From Flavobacterium noncentrifugens (lineage in GTDB: Bacteria > Bacteroidota > Bacteroidia > Flavobacteriales > Flavobacteriaceae): a DNA stretch of 64,000 nt. The stretch spans positions 124,001 through 188,000 of the forward strand of contig NZ_FNEZ01000004.1 of NCBI RefSeq assembly GCF_900100375.1, written 5' to 3'. Below the pieces are notes generated by a model that was not told where the DNA came from, ran no database searches, and saw nothing but the letters and a program-made list of their open reading frames with translations. Below are positions 63,009-64,000 of the stretch, in pieces (the first letter of the stretch is position 1; each line of letters begins with the position of its first letter). The position numbers and the translations under genes are program-made.

Positions 63009-64000
63009 TCAGGATGTGGATTTTTGCCCGACTTTCGCTTTCGCCAATGCTATTCTGATCTCATCAATGATTGTGACATCATCAATTGTTGATGGAATCT
63101 GGAAATCTTCCTGATCGGCAATGTTCCGGATTAACTTTCGAAGGATTTTTCCTGAACGCGTTTTTGGCAATCTTTGTACAACGACCACATTCCGAAGCGA
63201 AGCCACTGCTCCTATTTTCTTTCGGATCGATTGAACGATTTCATATTCCAATTGGAAACTTTCAATCGTTTCCCCCGATTTTACAACAACCAAAGCCACC
63301 GGAATCTGTCCTTTTAATTCGTCATAAATTCCAACAACGGCACATTCTGCAACCGAATGATGCGAAGCAACGACTTCTTCCATCTCAGCTGTTGACAACC
63401 TGTGCCCGGCAACGTTGATCAAATCATCAACGCGTCCGGTAATGAAAATATAACCGTCTTCATCGATATAGCCGCCATCTCCGGCAAGATAATAACCAAT
63501 AAATCTGCTGAAATAACTGGCATTGAAGCGTTCTAAATTTCCCCACAATCCAATCATGTTTCCCGGCGGAAGCGGCAGTTTAATGACAACCAAACCTTCT
63601 TCATTTGCGCCCAACTTTTCTCCGTTTTCATTGAAGATTTGAATGTCGTAGCCGGGAACAACTTTCGCCGCCGATCCGGGTTTGATTTTCATTGGCTCGA
63701 TTCCCATTGGATTTGCAACCATCGGCCAGCCAGATTCGGTTTGCCACCAATTGTCGATTACCGGAACCGGAATGTGTTTTTGATACCATTCCAATGTCGC
63801 CGCATCGCATCTTTCGCCAGCGAGCAATTGCTTTTTCAATGAACTCAAATCATATTGCTTGATGAATTCTCCGTCAGGATCTTCTTTCTTAATCGCACGG
63901 ATTGCTGTTGGCGCACAAAACATCGTACTGACTTTGTGTTCTGAAATTACCCTCCAAAACGTACTCGCATCAGGCGTTTTGATTGGTTTTCCTTCAAAGA
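63009..64000 (-). CDS. PrpE-like short-chain acyl-CoA synthetase (5' end outside window)
   Basis: The frame is open to the right edge beyond the first internal ATG (63923), reading FEGKPIKTPDASTFWRVISE before it, so about 330 C-terminal residues of a longer gene are seen. ANL motifs are CAPTAIRAI, WWQTESGWPMVANP, GDGGYIDEDGYIFITGRVDD and RSGKILRKLIRNIAD with the catalytic Lys. WWQTESG with GNMIGLWGN fits propionyl-CoA synthetase and ACSS3-type enzymes more than Acs. It probably activates propionate. It lies upstream of acs on the same strand. Confidence 0.75.
   Translation of the reverse strand, partial: FEGKPIKTPDASTFWRVISEHKVSTMFCAPTAIRAIKKEDPDGEFIKQYDLSSLKKQLLAGERCDAATLEWYQKHIPVPVIDNWWQTESGWPMVANPMGIEPMKIKPGSAAKVVPGYDIQIFNENGEKLGANEEGLVVIKLPLPPGNMIGLWGNLERFNASYFSRFIGYYLAGDGGYIDEDGYIFITGRVDDLINVAGHRLSTAEMEEVVASHHSVAECAVVGIYDELKGQIPVALVVVKSGETIESFQLEYEIVQSIRKKIGAVASLRNVVVVQRLPKTRSGKILRKLIRNIADQEDFQIPSTIDDVTIIDEIRIALAKAKVGQKSTS

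Overview
The window comes from a member of the Bacteroidota, most probably Flavobacterium or a close relative. The evidence is two SusC/SusD polysaccharide-utilization loci, an HTCS hybrid sensor, an ECF sigma/FecR pair, two proteins with type IX secretion (T9SS) sorting tails, lipoprotein signals of the form L-x-x-C, TAnnTTTG-like promoter elements and weak Shine-Dalgarno signals. I found no rRNA, tRNA, CRISPR array, prophage, transposase or integrase. Both ends cut through genes: a patatin-like phospholipase on the left and a PrpE-like acyl-CoA ligase on the right.

Left part (1-4610): the patatin fragment, a small lipoprotein, a YegP-type protein, and a leftward arsR - Old Yellow Enzyme - zinc alcohol dehydrogenase operon. 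A clear inverted repeat lies in the arsR promoter, which suggests an autoregulated reductive detoxification unit for electrophiles.

PUL 1 (4611-20793): a soluble PAS histidine kinase, then an HTCS sensor/regulator, SusC, SusD, a cytoplasmic GH130-type phosphorylase, an MFS sugar transporter, an exported protein of unrecognised family that looks like an alpha/alpha-barrel glycosidase, and an exported GH13 with an alpha-1,6-glucosidase signature. Two palindromic 10-mers exactly 21 bp apart upstream of susC are a good candidate for the HTCS operator. The mix of a beta-glycoside phosphorylase with an alpha-1,6-type exo-enzyme and an unknown enzyme makes the substrate an open question.

Middle (21008-31782): a very acidic small protein, a VOC protein, an RhtA-like exporter, a heavy-metal efflux set (Cys/His-rich small protein, a CusA pump fused to a TolC-like domain, a CusB-like adaptor), a DoxX-like membrane protein, a SseA-type sulfurtransferase, a 52-residue ORF and a luciferase-like oxidoreductase.

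PUL 2 (31894-44791, leftward): an ECF sigma factor, FecR anti-sigma, an STN-domain SusC, SusD, SusE-like lipoprotein, GH13 alpha-amylase, SusB-type inverting GH97 and a SusF-like protein with three repeats and a T9SS tail. This is a starch/maltodextrin system under transenvelope sigma/anti-sigma control. In both PULs an RNA hairpin separates the binding-protein genes from the enzyme genes.

Right part (45098-64000): an AsmA-like protein, a T9SS cargo protein, a YcbB-like L,D-transpeptidase, a DUF2911 protein, a CNB-CBS-DUF294 protein with a degenerate exonuclease-fold partner, and then the most interesting unit: an eight-gene leftward operon (54340-60044) encoding a flavoprotein, a methyltransferase, a type III polyketide synthase, a FabZ-like dehydratase, a FabF-like ketosynthase, a VOC protein, an acyl carrier protein and a phosphopantetheinyl transferase. 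Many stop/start codons overlap. It looks like a self-contained pathway that builds an acyl starter and turns it into a methylated, oxidised phenolic lipid or quinone. It sits between the DUF294/exonuclease pair and acetyl-CoA synthetase (acs).
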